A stretch of DNA of 64,000 bases from JACVRW01 sp963728495 (GTDB taxonomy: Bacteria > Actinomycetota > Thermoleophilia > Solirubrobacterales > Thermoleophilaceae): contig CAVSKI010000005.1 in assembly GCA_963728495.1 (NCBI GenBank), positions 326,500-390,499 of the forward strand. Direction: 5' to 3'. The notes beneath the pieces were generated by a model. It was not told the origin of the DNA and ran no database searches. It worked only from the letters and a program-made list of their open reading frames with translations. This document shows, piece after piece, positions 1 to 8,837 of this stretch (its first letter is position 1; the number at the start of each line of letters is the position of its first letter). Both the position numbers and the translations under genes were made by a program.

Positions 1-292
1 CGCGCGGCGCGGTCAGGCGCAGCATCCAGCGGATGTCGGCCGGGCTGACGAAGTGCCAGGTCGGCCGCAGCACGTGCGTGCGCAGGATCTCGCCGCGGGA
101 AAGCGCCTGCTCCACGTCGGCATCGGTGCACTCGTCGACCCGCTCGCCGATCGACCACTTCGCCTCGGCGTACTCCTGAGCCTGCATGGCCCCCAGCCAG
201 TTCACGGCCTCGGCCGGCCTGGCAAAATGGCCGGAGGCCAGACGTTGGCTGTGTAGGCGACGACGGACCACGGCGAGCGCGTCTTGGGGCAC
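1..292 (-). CDS. Winged-helix DNA-binding protein, AlkZ/YcaQ-like, partial
   Basis: N-terminal part of a gene that runs off the left edge. The first ~97 residues match the start of the HTH_42 (AlkZ/YcaQ) family: a 'LGAMQAQEYAEAKWSIG' segment at about residues 32-48, then 'TWHFVSPADIRWMLRL' at about 79-94, which are the family's conserved opening blocks. In this family some members unhook DNA interstrand crosslinks as glycosylases, while many actinobacterial paralogs are uncharacterised. The start is a GTG at 292, chosen because an in-frame TAG lies four codons upstream and homology begins close to it. The catalytic region is outside the window, so glycosylase activity cannot be judged. Confidence 0.75.
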   Translation of the reverse strand, partial: MPQDALAVVRRRLHSQRLASGHFARPAEAVNWLGAMQAQEYAEAKWSIGERVDECTDADVEQALSRGEILRTHVLRPTWHFVSPADIRWMLRLTAPR

Positions 293-405
293 CGGCCGAG
301 ACTAGACCGCCCCACATTGCCAGCGAGCTGGCGGCACTGCCCCTTCCTCGACCAGTGCCGCAGCCCGCAGCGTCCTAATCAGACGCTGACCTCGTGGAGC
401 CGGGG

Positions 406-954
406 TCAGTCGTTGTTGCGCCAGGGATGGCGCTTGTCCAGCTGGGCCCTGATCTCACCCCCTGGGTACTCCGTGCTGTGCACGTTGGCGTAGGTGACTC
501 CGGCCCTGACCGCATCCAGCAGCTCGCCGAACTCGCCCGGACCGATCCCCTGACCGGCCGGACCGATCACGTCGGCCGGTCCGAACGTCCCCGTAACGGT
601 GGCTGGGGACGGCGGGCACGGCTGCGTGGTGTCCAGGGGCGAATTGCCCAGGTTGGTGCACAAAAAGACGGCGATGCCGCCGCTCTGGTGCCGGCCGCCG
701 AGATGGATATGGGCCTGCTGGACATCGCCCACCAGGTCCGCATAGGAGAGCCGGTAGGAGATCTCCTGCCCGGACTTGTCGATCCAAGCGTTGAACGTCC
801 CGTTGCCGGGGGTCGACAGCACAAGCGGATCCTCCTGGTATCCGGTGAGGTGCTCGCGGATCTCCTTCCCACCGCCGGCGATCGCCGTCGTCACGGCCAC
901 CGCCAGGGCGGCGACCACCGCCACGAGAACCACCAGCCTGAGACGTCCCTTCAT
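406..954 (-). CDS. Secreted CHRD-domain protein
   Basis: 182 residues. Residues 1-27 form a signal peptide (short basic start, then a long Val/Ala-rich core ending in 'AIAG'). The rest is one CHRD domain, with the typical pattern 'LTGYQEDP', 'GNGTF', 'AHIHLGG' and a C-terminal 'YANVHSTEYPGGEIRAQL'. CHRD domains occur in chordin and in many bacterial secreted proteins; their biochemical role in bacteria is not established. The domain is complete and has no lipobox, so the protein is probably released or wall-associated. It stands alone between genes read in other directions. Confidence 0.9.
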   Translation of the reverse strand: MKGRLRLVVLVAVVAALAVAVTTAIAGGGKEIREHLTGYQEDPLVLSTPGNGTFNAWIDKSGQEISYRLSYADLVGDVQQAHIHLGGRHQSGGIAVFLCTNLGNSPLDTTQPCPPSPATVTGTFGPADVIGPAGQGIGPGEFGELLDAVRAGVTYANVHSTEYPGGEIRAQLDKRHPWRNND

Positions 955-1126
955 CCCTCACCTCCTGGTCGGAGCTGCATGCGCTGGGGCATACGTCCGC
1001 CGGGCGACAACGGTTCGAAGAGGACGGTTAGCCGCACCCCGCGACGCCGGGACGCCCCATATCCGGCCACACGAGAGCGCGGGATGCTCCTCCCAACTCA
1101 GGGTGCCGGTTCAGGGGGCCGCACCG

Positions 1127-2194
1127 ATGTCACGCACAGACCCCACCGAAAGACTCACCCGCATGCTCAAGAACCCCGCACTCGACTCCGTCATCCCCTC
1201 CCTCGACATGCGGGCACTGGCGCGCCGAGCGGCGCTGCCCGCCGCACTCGCGGCCGTGGCGGTAGCGGTGGTCATCCTCGTCGGCGGGCCGCTGCAGGCC
1301 TTTGCCGACGCCCTTGGTCGAGTGGCTGACGCCGACCCGCGCTGGCTGGTGGCCGGCGCCGCGTTCGAGCTCCTGTCCTTCGGCGGCTACATCGCGCTTA
1401 TGTGGCTGGTCGGCGGCCGCGCCTCGCCGCGGCTGGGATTCCGCGCGAGCACCGAGGTCACCCTGGGCGGCGCCGCGGCCACCCGCCTGCTGCCCACGGG
1501 CGGCGTTGGCGGGGCGGCGTTGACGATCTGGGCGTTCCGGCGCGCGGGAATGGATGCGCGCGACGCGACCCGCACGCTACTGGCCTTTCTGGTGCTGCTC
1601 TACTCGGTCTTCCTGGGGTCGATCGCGCTGGCCGGCGGGCTGCTCGCGCTCGGGATCCTTGCCGGCCACGGCCCGCTCGCCCTGACCGCGTTGCCGGCCG
1701 GCGCCGCGGTGCTGGCCATCCTCTGCGGCCTGGCCCTCGCCCTTCTGCGCCCCCACGGTGCCCTGGGCGGCGGTGTGCGCCAGGCGATCGCACTTGCGCG
1801 TTCGGGCGATCTTCGCCTGCTCGGCGCGCCGGCCTGGTGGGCCTTCGACGCCGCCGTGCTGTGGGCGATGCTCCAGGCGCTGGGCGCACCCCCCTCACTC
1901 GCCGTGGTCGTGCTCGCTTACTTCGTTGGTCAGGTGGCCAACACGATCCCCGTCCCCGGCGCGGTGAGCGGCGGCATGGTGGGCGTGCTGCTGGCCTTCG
2001 GGGTGGAGGCCGATCTGGCGCTCGCCTCGGTGCTCGCCTACCGCTCGGTCGCCATCTGGCTGCCCGCCCCGATCGGGCTGGCCGCGCTGGCCGGCCTGCG
2101 CCGGACCTTCGCCCGGTGGGCCTCGCAGGACTCCATGCAGGACTCCACGCCCACACGCATCCCCCGTGAGCTCGTCCCGGCAGTGGCGGCATGA
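1127..2194 (+). CDS. Flippase-like integral membrane protein (LPG synthase TM family)
   Basis: 355 residues with about eight hydrophobic segments, arranged like the UPF0104 / lysylphosphatidylglycerol-synthase transmembrane family (AglD/MprF flippase-like). Family signatures seen are 'LGGAAATRLLPTGGVGGAALTIW' near residue 115, split here by loops, and 'VANTIPVPGAVSGGMVGVLLAFG' near 270. The start is the ATG at 1127, preceded by a GGGGG tract; upstream codons in the same frame lack homology. Its stop overlaps the next start as ATGA, so the DedA-like gene is translationally coupled. The likely role is lipid or glycolipid translocation. A second family member lies at 41659-42672. The substrate cannot be told from sequence. 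Confidence 0.85.
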   Translation: MSRTDPTERLTRMLKNPALDSVIPSLDMRALARRAALPAALAAVAVAVVILVGGPLQAFADALGRVADADPRWLVAGAAFELLSFGGYIALMWLVGGRASPRLGFRASTEVTLGGAAATRLLPTGGVGGAALTIWAFRRAGMDARDATRTLLAFLVLLYSVFLGSIALAGGLLALGILAGHGPLALTALPAGAAVLAILCGLALALLRPHGALGGGVRQAIALARSGDLRLLGAPAWWAFDAAVLWAMLQALGAPPSLAVVVLAYFVGQVANTIPVPGAVSGGMVGVLLAFGVEADLALASVLAYRSVAIWLPAPIGLAALAGLRRTFARWASQDSMQDSTPTRIPRELVPAVAA

Positions 2195-2898
2195 GCGTGA
2201 GATCCGTCCATCCCGGCGTTCTTGCCGCGGGCGTCATCGTCGCCGCCGCGGCCGCCGCCGTGACCGCCGGATTCGTCCAGCCGCCGGACCTGGAGGCGTT
2301 GCTCACCGACGTCTCGGACACACTCGGCGCCTGGACCTACGGGCTCGTGGCCGGCCTGGCCTTCCTTGAGACCGGCGCCTTCGTCGGGCTGGTGGCGCCA
2401 GGCGAGACCGCAATAGCGCTCGGTGGGGTGGTGGCGGCTGAGGGCGAGATCAATCTCGCCGTGATGCTTCCGGTGGCCTGGATCGCGGCCGCCCTCGGAG
2501 ATCTTGCGAGCTTCTGGCTCGGCCGGCGGCTGGGACGCCGCTTTCTGCTCACTCGCGGCCCGCGGCTGGGCGTGACCGCGCCGCGCCTGGAGCGCGTTGA
2601 AGGCTTCTTCGCTCAGCACGGACCCAAGGCAATCCTGCTCGGGCGTTTCGTCGGAATCGTTCGTGCGGTAGCTCCCTTCCTGGCCGGCGCGTCGGAGATG
2701 CGCCTGCGGGCCTTTCTCCCCTGGAGCCTGATCGGGACCGCCCTCTGGGCTACGACCTTCACCCTGATCGGCTACGGGTTTCATCAGTCATTTGCCTCGG
2801 CCGCTCGGGGACTGACCTATGCCGCGCTCGCCGTGGCCGTGCTTGCGGCGGGACTGCTCGTGTGGCGCCACCAGCGCCGCTCGAGTCAGCGCGTCTGA
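2191..2898 (+). CDS. DedA family membrane protein
   Basis: 235 residues, matching DedA (SNARE-associated/VTT) proteins: an N-terminal hydrophobic helix, 'ETGAFVGLVAPGET' near residue 52, a 'GDLASFWLGRRLGRR' block and 'GRFVGIVRAVAPFLAG' near 150, the G-R-F-x5-R-x3-P signature. DedA proteins translocate phospholipids or undecaprenyl phosphate and support membrane homeostasis. The ATG overlaps the stop of the flippase-like gene by four bases, so the pair forms one lipid-transport unit. The 3' end overlaps the convergent dinB gene by 111 bases; both conserved cores end before the overlap. Confidence 0.9.
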   Translation: MSVRSVHPGVLAAGVIVAAAAAAVTAGFVQPPDLEALLTDVSDTLGAWTYGLVAGLAFLETGAFVGLVAPGETAIALGGVVAAEGEINLAVMLPVAWIAAALGDLASFWLGRRLGRRFLLTRGPRLGVTAPRLERVEGFFAQHGPKAILLGRFVGIVRAVAPFLAGASEMRLRAFLPWSLIGTALWATTFTLIGYGFHQSFASAARGLTYAALAVAVLAAGLLVWRHQRRSSQRV

Positions 2899-4020
2899 TC
2901 CAAAGCGCTCACGTACATCGTCGAGAAGGCCGTCGATGGCCCTACTGCCCGGGCAGTCGAGCGGGAGCGCCAGTTGGTTCGCTGTGCCCTCGCCCTCGAG
3001 GTTGGTCACCGTCACCCCGAGGAGCGTGAGGCCCTCGCGGTCGATCATCGGCCCGGCCACCCGGAGAAGGGCCCGCAAAGTGGCGAGGATCGGCTCGCTC
3101 GCTGCCGTGGGGTGGGTGACCGTGTGAGATCGAGTGGCCCGCGAGAAGTCACCAAACCGCATGCGGAGGACCACGGTCCGCCCCGCGCGGCCCGACGCGC
3201 GCATGCGCCTCGTCACACGGTCGACCAAACCCACGAGCACGGCGTCGAGCGCCTCCGGCGACCTTCGCGAACGGCCAAGCGCGGACTGAGCCCCGAACGA
3301 GCGCCGTCCGCGCCGGACGCGAACGGGCTGGACGTTGCGGTTGTTGGCGAGCGCGTGCAGGCGCCGGCCCGCGGACCGCCCGAGGATGGACACCAGGGCC
3401 GCCTCCGCCAGCTGCGCCGCCTGGCCGACGGTTGTGATCCCGCGCGCGTGGAGCTTGCCGGTGGTGGCCGGGCCGATGCCCCAGAGTCGCTCAACCCCCA
3501 GCGGATGGAGGAAGGCCAGCTCACCCTCGGGCGGCACCACCAGAAGGCCGTCGGGCTTGGCCACACCGCTGGCCACCTTGGCCAGCAGCTTGGTCCTGGC
3601 CACTCCGACGGTGATGGGTAGACCGACCTTGTTCCTGACCTCGCGGCGCAATCGGGCCGCGATCTCCCGGGCCGAGCCGGAGAACCGCTCCAGCCCGGCC
3701 ACGTCGAGGAAGGCCTCGTCGATGGACAGCTTCTCGACCACCGGCGCGGTGTCCTCGAAGACCTCGAACACGGCCTTGCTCGCTTCGACGTAGGCCGGCC
3801 AGCGCGCCGACACCACGATCGCCTGCGGGCACAGACGCCGGGCCTGCGTCGCGCCCATCGCCGAACGCACACCGCAGGCCCGGGCTTCGTAGCTGGCGGC
3901 GAGCACCACCCCCGGACCCACGATGACCGGGCGGCCGCGCAGCCTTGGGTCGTCCCGCTGCTCGACAGAGGCGTAGAAGGCGTCGAGGTCGGCGTGGAGA
4001 ATCGTGGCCTTGCCTGACAC
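2788..4020 (-). CDS. dinB: DNA polymerase IV (Y-family)
   Basis: 410 residues. Y-family translesion polymerase: 'HADLDAFYASVE' at residues 9-20 supplies metal ligand Asp11 and the Tyr16 steric gate, and 'SIDEAFLD' at 99-106 supplies the second acidic pair. Thumb helix-hairpin-helix blocks ('LWGIGPATTGKL') and a little-finger region follow. 'QLALPL' near 356 resembles a sliding-clamp binding motif. It copies damaged DNA with low fidelity. The C-terminal ~30 residues are Arg/Gly-rich, overlap the DedA gene on the other strand and may be a run-on tail. It lies downstream of a lipoprotein and a TIR gene on the same strand, with a 73-base gap. Confidence 0.95.
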   Translation of the reverse strand: MSGKATILHADLDAFYASVEQRDDPRLRGRPVIVGPGVVLAASYEARACGVRSAMGATQARRLCPQAIVVSARWPAYVEASKAVFEVFEDTAPVVEKLSIDEAFLDVAGLERFSGSAREIAARLRREVRNKVGLPITVGVARTKLLAKVASGVAKPDGLLVVPPEGELAFLHPLGVERLWGIGPATTGKLHARGITTVGQAAQLAEAALVSILGRSAGRRLHALANNRNVQPVRVRRGRRSFGAQSALGRSRRSPEALDAVLVGLVDRVTRRMRASGRAGRTVVLRMRFGDFSRATRSHTVTHPTAASEPILATLRALLRVAGPMIDREGLTLLGVTVTNLEGEGTANQLALPLDCPGSRAIDGLLDDVRERFGSDALTRAALVAPHEQSRRKHGHGERGIGQSPSGRGK

Positions 4021-4093
4021 GAACGCATGTTCGCATCGGACGAGGATGGACCGGAAGGGCGAGCCGCCCGCCGACCCTAACTCGGGCCGCGCG

Positions 4094-4510
4094 TCACTGC
4101 TGCTCGAAGTCCACCCGCCACTTGCCGTCCTCCTTGACCAGCCGAGTGGCGCCGCCCTTGGCGTTCGCGGTGGTCACGGACGCCGTGTCCCCGTCGACCT
4201 TCACGCTCTCGATCTCGAAATCCTCGAGCTGCCGCTTGGCGTCGGGAGGGAGGAACTCGGACGCCTTCTCCCAGACATCGGCGCACCCGCCCTTGGCGTC
4301 GATCAGGCCGCCCGCATCCTCGAGCTGGGCCCTCGAGTCCTCGGTCATGAGCGAGCAGACGTCCTCCCACTTCTCGTCCTTGAAGGCCGAGACGAAGTCC
4401 TCGGAGGCGGAGCGAACGTCGTCCTCGTCGGAACCGCCCCCACACGCAACGAGTGCGCCCACCAGCACTACGGCCGTGGTTGCGAGCAGATGGTTGCGCA
4501 AGCGAGTCAT
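4094..4510 (-). CDS. Small lipoprotein, NTF2/DUF4878-like fold
   Basis: 138 residues. Type II signal peptide with a lipobox ending at Cys23 ('GALVAC'), followed by an acidic Gly/Ser linker. The mature part alternates a helical stretch ('SEDFVSAFKDEKWEDVCSL') with strands ending in 'WRVDF', the pattern of DUF4878/NTF2-like lipoproteins. This fold often binds small ligands or acts as a scaffold; no catalytic residues are evident. It begins eight bases after the stop of the TIR membrane protein, so the two are probably co-transcribed, and it could be an outer-face partner of that receptor-like protein. That partnership is inference from position only. Confidence 0.75.
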   Translation of the reverse strand: MTRLRNHLLATTAVVLVGALVACGGGSDEDDVRSASEDFVSAFKDEKWEDVCSLMTEDSRAQLEDAGGLIDAKGGCADVWEKASEFLPPDAKRQLEDFEIESVKVDGDTASVTTANAKGGATRLVKEDGKWRVDFEQQ

Positions 4511-4517
4511 GCCCGTT

Positions 4518-5514
4518 CTATTCGGCCTCCGGGCAGTTGGTCTGCACCGTCCTCGTTCGCGTGGCGGTGTTTCCCTGCGAGTCGGTCACAGTGGCGGTCA
4601 GCGTGTGCGAGACGTTGGGGTCCAGATCGAAGGCCTGGCTGTGGCCTTCGCAGGTGTCCCACACGTTGCGGTTGTCGCGGTTGCTGCAGTCCCAGGGAGG
4701 GCTCGTCTGCTCGTCGAGCGAGTTGCTGCTGTTGCCATCCACGATGAAGCGAGCGCTGCGAACGCGGTAGTCGGACTCGACCCTGACGCGGCAGCTCTGC
4801 GCCAACGACTCGTTGGGCTTGGGAGGCGACGTACTCGAAGGAGGTGATCCTGAGCAAGGGCCCCTTGAAGTAGCCCGTGGCGGCCAGCACCGCTCCCACC
4901 ACGAGCAGGGTGCTGAGCACACCCGCGGCGAAGCCCGCCTTGCCCCGATGGCGATGAGCGAGCCGGCGTATCCGCGTGGCGCCGCGTCTGGCCCCCCGGC
5001 TCAATGGGCTGCTCGGAGGCCTTCCCGCCTCCGCGGCCTCGGCCAATACGCGCTCGAGAACGGCCACGAGGCGGTTGACGTCGTAGTCCCAGCGCTGGTC
5101 GCTCAGCTCGACCGCCTGCCGGCGCACCAACGGTTCCAGCGCCTCGGGGAGGTCTCCGGCACCGGGCATCCGGGCGTCCTGCACGAGCGTTGGGATCAGC
5201 CGGACCCGGCGGTCGAGCGCCGCCTCGATCTCCATCCGGTGAACGTCGGCCGGATCGTCGATGCGCCGCTGGCCGCGCGCATCGGTGACCGTCAGCCACT
5301 CCTCGCCGATCAGCGCCACGAGCGCGCCACACGAACCAACCGCCGCCTGGATCGTCTCCGCGAAGTCGACCCCCGGCTCCATCGTCACGTCCATGAACAC
5401 GCGCTCGGCCCCGAAGTGCTCGACGAGGCCGTCGTACAGCCGCCCCGCGTGCCCCGCCGTCTCGCGGCGCCGGTAGCTGATGAAGATGCTGGCCTTCGGG
5501 GTTGGGTCACTCAT
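4518..5514 (-). CDS. Membrane TIR-domain protein with C-terminal Ig-like domain (frameshift)
   Basis: N-terminal TIR domain at residues ~8-110 ('ASIFISYRR', 'VFMDVTMEPGVDF', 'ALIGEEWL', and the conserved Glu at ~95 in 'RMEIEAAL'), a linker, one transmembrane segment at ~194-214, then ~100 outer residues. The outer part is in another frame: one indel at about 4821-4826 separates 'SFEYVAS' from 'PNESLAQSC'. It ends in 'SHTLTATVTDSQGNTATRTRTV', typical of Ig/PKD-like beta-sandwiches, with several Cys. Bacterial TIR domains usually cleave NAD or make cyclic ADP-ribose signals. The start is the ATG at 5514, where homology begins, 40 bases from a divergent FAD gene. The single shift, with sound protein on both sides, suggests a sequencing error or very recent mutation. 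Confidence 0.7.
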
Positions 5515-5554
5515 GCCGAACTCGGTCTTCGATCCTGCAAAGCTAACCGCAACC

Positions 5555-7273
5555 ATGGGCAAGAGCGTGATCGTGCTCGGCGGCGGGGTGGGCGGGATGA
5601 GCGCCGCCCACGAGCTCGCCGAGCGCGGCTTCGCGGTCACGGTCTACGAGACGCGGGCCATTCCCGGCGGCAAGGCCCGCAGCATGCCGGTGCCCGGCTC
5701 CGGCACCGATGGCCGGCGCGACCTACCGGGTGAGCACGGCTTTCGCTTCTTTCCCGGCTTCTATCGCCACCTGCCGCACACGATGAGGCGAATCCCGTTC
5801 GCCGACCGGCGCGACGGGGTGTTCGCCAACCTGGAGCCCGCGAACCGGATTCAGGTGGCACGCGACGGTGGGTCGGAGATCGTCGCGCCCGCCCACTTCC
5901 CCGCCTCCCTGCGCGACCTCGACCTGGCCTTCAAGTCGCTGTTCGCCTACGCGACCGACCTGGGGATCGCTCCCGAAGAGCAGTTGCACTTCGCCGACCG
6001 CCTGCTCATGCTGCTCACCAGCTGCGAGAAACGCCGCTTCGACGACTACGAGAACCAGAGCTGGTGGCAGTTCGCCGGGGCGGCCGAACGCTCCCCGGGC
6101 TACCAGAAGTACCTCGCCGACGGCCTCACGCGGAGTCTCGTGGCGGCGAAGGCGCGCGAGATGAGCGCGCGCACGGGCGGCTACATCCTGCTGCAGCTCC
6201 TGTTCGACCTGGCACAGCCGGGCGGCCAGGCCGACCGCGTCCTCAACGGCCCGACCAACGACGTCTGGATCGATCCCTGGCTCGCCCACCTGCGCGGCCT
6301 CGGTGTCGACTACCGCACCGAGCATCAGATACAGGCGATCCACTGCCGCCAGGGCCGTATCACCGGCGTCACGGTGGTGGCGCATGGCCACGCCGCCGAG
6401 AAGCGCGCGGACCTCTACGTGGCCGCTCTCCCCGTCGAGGTGATGCGGTTGCTGGCCGACGACGAGCTCAAGCAGGCCGAGCCACGGCTCGCGGGGCTTC
6501 ACCGGCTTCGCACCCGCTGGATGAACGGGATCATGTTCTATCTCGACCGCGACGTGCCGCTGATCCGGGGGCACACGATCTACATCGACTCCCCGTGGGC
6601 GCTTACCTCGATCTCGCAGGCCCAGTTCTGGCAGAGCTTCGACATCGAGCAGATGGGAGACGGGTGGGTCGAGGGCATCCTGTCGGTGGACGTCTCGGAC
6701 TGGGAGCGAGAGGGGAGCCTGCACCGAAAGCAGGCCATGTACTGCTCGAAGGAGGAGGTGCGCGAGGAGGTCTGGGCGCAGCTCAAGGCCGGGCTCAACG
6801 ACGCGGGGATCGATGTGCTCGAGGACGCCAACGTGGTCGCCTGGTTCCTCGACCCGAGCATCGTCTACCCCAACCCGACGGAGGCCACCAACCTCGAGCC
6901 CCTGCTGATCAACACGGTGGGATCGTGGCGCGACCGCCCGGAGGCCGTGACGAGGGTGGAGAACCTCTTCCTGGCCTCGGACTACGTGCGCACGCATACC
7001 GACCTGGCCACGATGGAGGGAGCCAACGAGGCCGCCCGCCGCGCCGTGAACGGGATCCTCGAAGCCACCGGGTCGAGCGCGCCGCGCTGCGGCGTGTGGC
7101 GGCTGCGCGAGCCGGCGATCTTCGCGCCGGCGCGGGCGATCGACCGGATCCTCTACGGGCTGGGCCGGCCACCCAGGCAGCTGGTGCGCATCCGCGACGG
7201 GAAGGTCGAGGCGTCGCCGCTCCTGAGGGCCGGAGCACCCGTGGCCGAGGGGCTGGCCCGCCTGCGCTCCTAG
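5555..7273 (+). CDS. FAD-dependent amine-oxidase/phytoene-desaturase-like oxidoreductase
   Basis: 572 residues. Begins with an FAD Rossmann motif, 'VIVLGGGVGGMSAAHELAERG', split here only by counting, then 'VYE', the flavin ribose-binding acid. 'GEHGFRFFPGFYRHLP' and the C-terminal 'LFLASDYVRTHTDLATMEGA' close the FAD site. The layout matches the FAD oxidoreductases annotated as hydroxysqualene dehydroxylase or phytoene desaturase-like, with unusually high conservation of 'SWWQF', 'GPTNDVWIDPWL' and 'YIDSPWALTSISQAQFW'. The substrate is probably an isoprenoid or another hydrophobic compound; there are no carotenoid genes nearby to support that. The start is the ATG at 5555, 40 bases from the TIR gene start. 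It overlaps the convergent metallopeptidase by four bases. Confidence 0.8.
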   Translation: MGKSVIVLGGGVGGMSAAHELAERGFAVTVYETRAIPGGKARSMPVPGSGTDGRRDLPGEHGFRFFPGFYRHLPHTMRRIPFADRRDGVFANLEPANRIQVARDGGSEIVAPAHFPASLRDLDLAFKSLFAYATDLGIAPEEQLHFADRLLMLLTSCEKRRFDDYENQSWWQFAGAAERSPGYQKYLADGLTRSLVAAKAREMSARTGGYILLQLLFDLAQPGGQADRVLNGPTNDVWIDPWLAHLRGLGVDYRTEHQIQAIHCRQGRITGVTVVAHGHAAEKRADLYVAALPVEVMRLLADDELKQAEPRLAGLHRLRTRWMNGIMFYLDRDVPLIRGHTIYIDSPWALTSISQAQFWQSFDIEQMGDGWVEGILSVDVSDWEREGSLHRKQAMYCSKEEVREEVWAQLKAGLNDAGIDVLEDANVVAWFLDPSIVYPNPTEATNLEPLLINTVGSWRDRPEAVTRVENLFLASDYVRTHTDLATMEGANEAARRAVNGILEATGSSAPRCGVWRLREPAIFAPARAIDRILYGLGRPPRQLVRIRDGKVEASPLLRAGAPVAEGLARLRS

Positions 7274-8322
7274 GAGCGCATCTGCTCCAGGCCGACACGC
7301 AGGCGCTCGACCGCGTGCGCCGCGATGGCGGGCAGCTCACCGCTGGTGGACTCCAACCCGGATCCCTCGATCGTGTTGAGCAGCGCCTCCCTGCGGGTTC
7401 CGATCTCCTCGACCGCCTCCGTCTGCTTTGGGTAGAGCAGGTCGAGGGCGCGCTTGTCGCCGTCGGAGAGCTGCTGGCCGTTCCCACTCGGTGCGCAGGG
7501 GCTCGGCTGGGTGCGATAGAAGAGCGCCGGGAAGCGGTACAGCATCACCGAGGCCGGGTCATACGGTCCCGCGGTGAGCGGGCGGCTGTCGCTGATCGTC
7601 CGCAGGTTGTGGTCGACCTTCGCCTTCGACCAGCTGTTCGGGAACCCCGAGAGGTAGGTGTAGATGCCCGGGCGCAGGCCGCTCGCGTCGGGCACGTAGG
7701 CCCCCCGTGCGTCGCGGGTTTGCTGGTACCCGGGGTCATCCTCCCAGCGGAAGGACGCTTCGCACGGTCCTCGCATGTTCTGGTGCTCGTGATGGAACGC
7801 CAGCGCGTGGAGGAACTCGTGGCGCGTCGTGCCCTCCCAGGTGGGCGGACGCGAGACGTCGAACCCGCTCAGGTTCAGGCTGCGCTGATGCGGAGCGCCG
7901 CCAACCAGGTGCTGGGGCAGCCCGACGTTCGGGTTCACGCTGTCGGTGCCAACGAGCGAGAAGTACCCGCCCTGGTCGAAGCTCACGCGAATCTCGGCGG
8001 CGTACTCGGTGTCCTCGGTGGTCCACGTCCGGTACGAGCCGTCCTGCTTGAAGTCGAGGGTGAGGCCGGCGGCCTCCGAGATCTCGTTGGTCGCGCCCTC
8101 GATCGCCTCGTGCACATCGGCAGAGCCGCCGAGAAACGCCACCCGCACGGTCTGCCCCGGGGTCCAGGACTGCAGGTCGGCCACCAGGAACTCGAGGCCG
8201 CCCTCGGCGTAGGGCAGGCCCGCCATCCACCGATCCCGGCTCTCCATCGTGGCGAGCACGTCATCGGGCAGCGCGTCGAGGACGATGTCGTCCGCCTGCA
8301 GGTCTTCGAGATAGTGGCTCAC
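7270..8322 (-). CDS. Astacin/matrixin-like zinc metallopeptidase
   Basis: 350 residues. The zinc motif 'HEFLHALAFHHEH' starts at residue 168, giving ligands His168, His172 and His178 and catalytic Glu169; 'SVMLYR' further on is a plausible Met-turn. The preceding strand-rich domain ('IRVSFDQGGYFSLVGTD') fits the metzincin fold. No signal peptide is visible, so it probably acts in the cytosol or leaves by another route. The start is the GTG at 8322, preceded by a strong GGAGG five bases upstream; a longer in-frame reading exists but would overlap the upstream gene. It lies 16 bases after the DUF4231 stop, so the two form a likely operon of a membrane protein and a protease. Confidence 0.8.
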   Translation of the reverse strand: MSHYLEDLQADDIVLDALPDDVLATMESRDRWMAGLPYAEGGLEFLVADLQSWTPGQTVRVAFLGGSADVHEAIEGATNEISEAAGLTLDFKQDGSYRTWTTEDTEYAAEIRVSFDQGGYFSLVGTDSVNPNVGLPQHLVGGAPHQRSLNLSGFDVSRPPTWEGTTRHEFLHALAFHHEHQNMRGPCEASFRWEDDPGYQQTRDARGAYVPDASGLRPGIYTYLSGFPNSWSKAKVDHNLRTISDSRPLTAGPYDPASVMLYRFPALFYRTQPSPCAPSGNGQQLSDGDKRALDLLYPKQTEAVEEIGTRREALLNTIEGSGLESTSGELPAIAAHAVERLRVGLEQMRS

Positions 8323-8338
8323 GTCTTCCTCCGTTCGC

Positions 8339-8800
8339 TCAGTCCACCTCGGCGGGCTTCCCCCGCTGGGCGTCGGCCCAGGCCACGGTTTCCTGGGACA
8401 CCAGGCTCTCCACCCGCTCGGCCAGCGTGGCTTCGGGCCAGTCCGCGTCCCTGTAGGGGCCGGCCGACGCGAGGTAGAGGAACTTCTCGTGCTTGAGCGC
8501 CTCCGCGGTGCTGCGATACGAGATCCAGTTCTGCTGGAACTGGAAGAGCTGCTGGAGGCCCTCCAATACGACGATGACCGCCCCCAGCGCCCCGGCCACG
8601 GCCGCGGATGCTCCCGCGGCCACCGCCGCCGGGATGGCCGCGGCAATAACGATCTGGGCCACCTTGAGCGACTGGTACCACGTCACGTGGTGGCGGCTCT
8701 TGCCCTCGTACCAGCCCAGCTGGTCCTCGAGGCGCTCCCACGCCGGCCCCCGTTCGCCGGCTTCGCCTGGGCTGACAGCGGTTGGTGGCGGCTCGCCCAT
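8339..8800 (-). CDS. DUF4231/SLATT-like membrane protein
   Basis: 153 residues. After a polar N-terminus with 'WERLEDQLGWYEGKS', two adjacent hydrophobic segments (about residues 45-80, Ala/Ile/Val-rich) are separated by a short Gly/Ala turn. A helical region with 'RSTAEALKHEKFLYLASAGPY' follows, which is characteristic of DUF4231. DUF4231 and SLATT proteins are predicted membrane effectors, possibly pore-forming, often found with nucleotide-signalling or conflict genes; this is family knowledge, not shown here. The start is the ATG at 8800. It is the first gene of a two-gene unit with the metallopeptidase and is divergent from a broken hydrolase gene 37 bases away. Confidence 0.75.
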   Translation of the reverse strand: MGEPPPTAVSPGEAGERGPAWERLEDQLGWYEGKSRHHVTWYQSLKVAQIVIAAAIPAAVAAGASAAVAGALGAVIVVLEGLQQLFQFQQNWISYRSTAEALKHEKFLYLASAGPYRDADWPEATLAERVESLVSQETVAWADAQRGKPAEVD

Positions 8801-8837
8801 GGACGCTGGACAGGATACGACGAAGTAGGGTCGCGGG

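Noticed and set aside
394..1329. Long plus-strand frame opposite the CHRD gene
   Set aside because: Low-complexity Arg/Gly/Pro translation typical of antisense high-GC frames; the minus-strand CHRD gene explains the region.
6064..8496. 810-codon plus-strand frame across the FAD gene and metallopeptidase
   Set aside because: It spans two well-supported genes in other frames and has no recognisable domain or proper composition.
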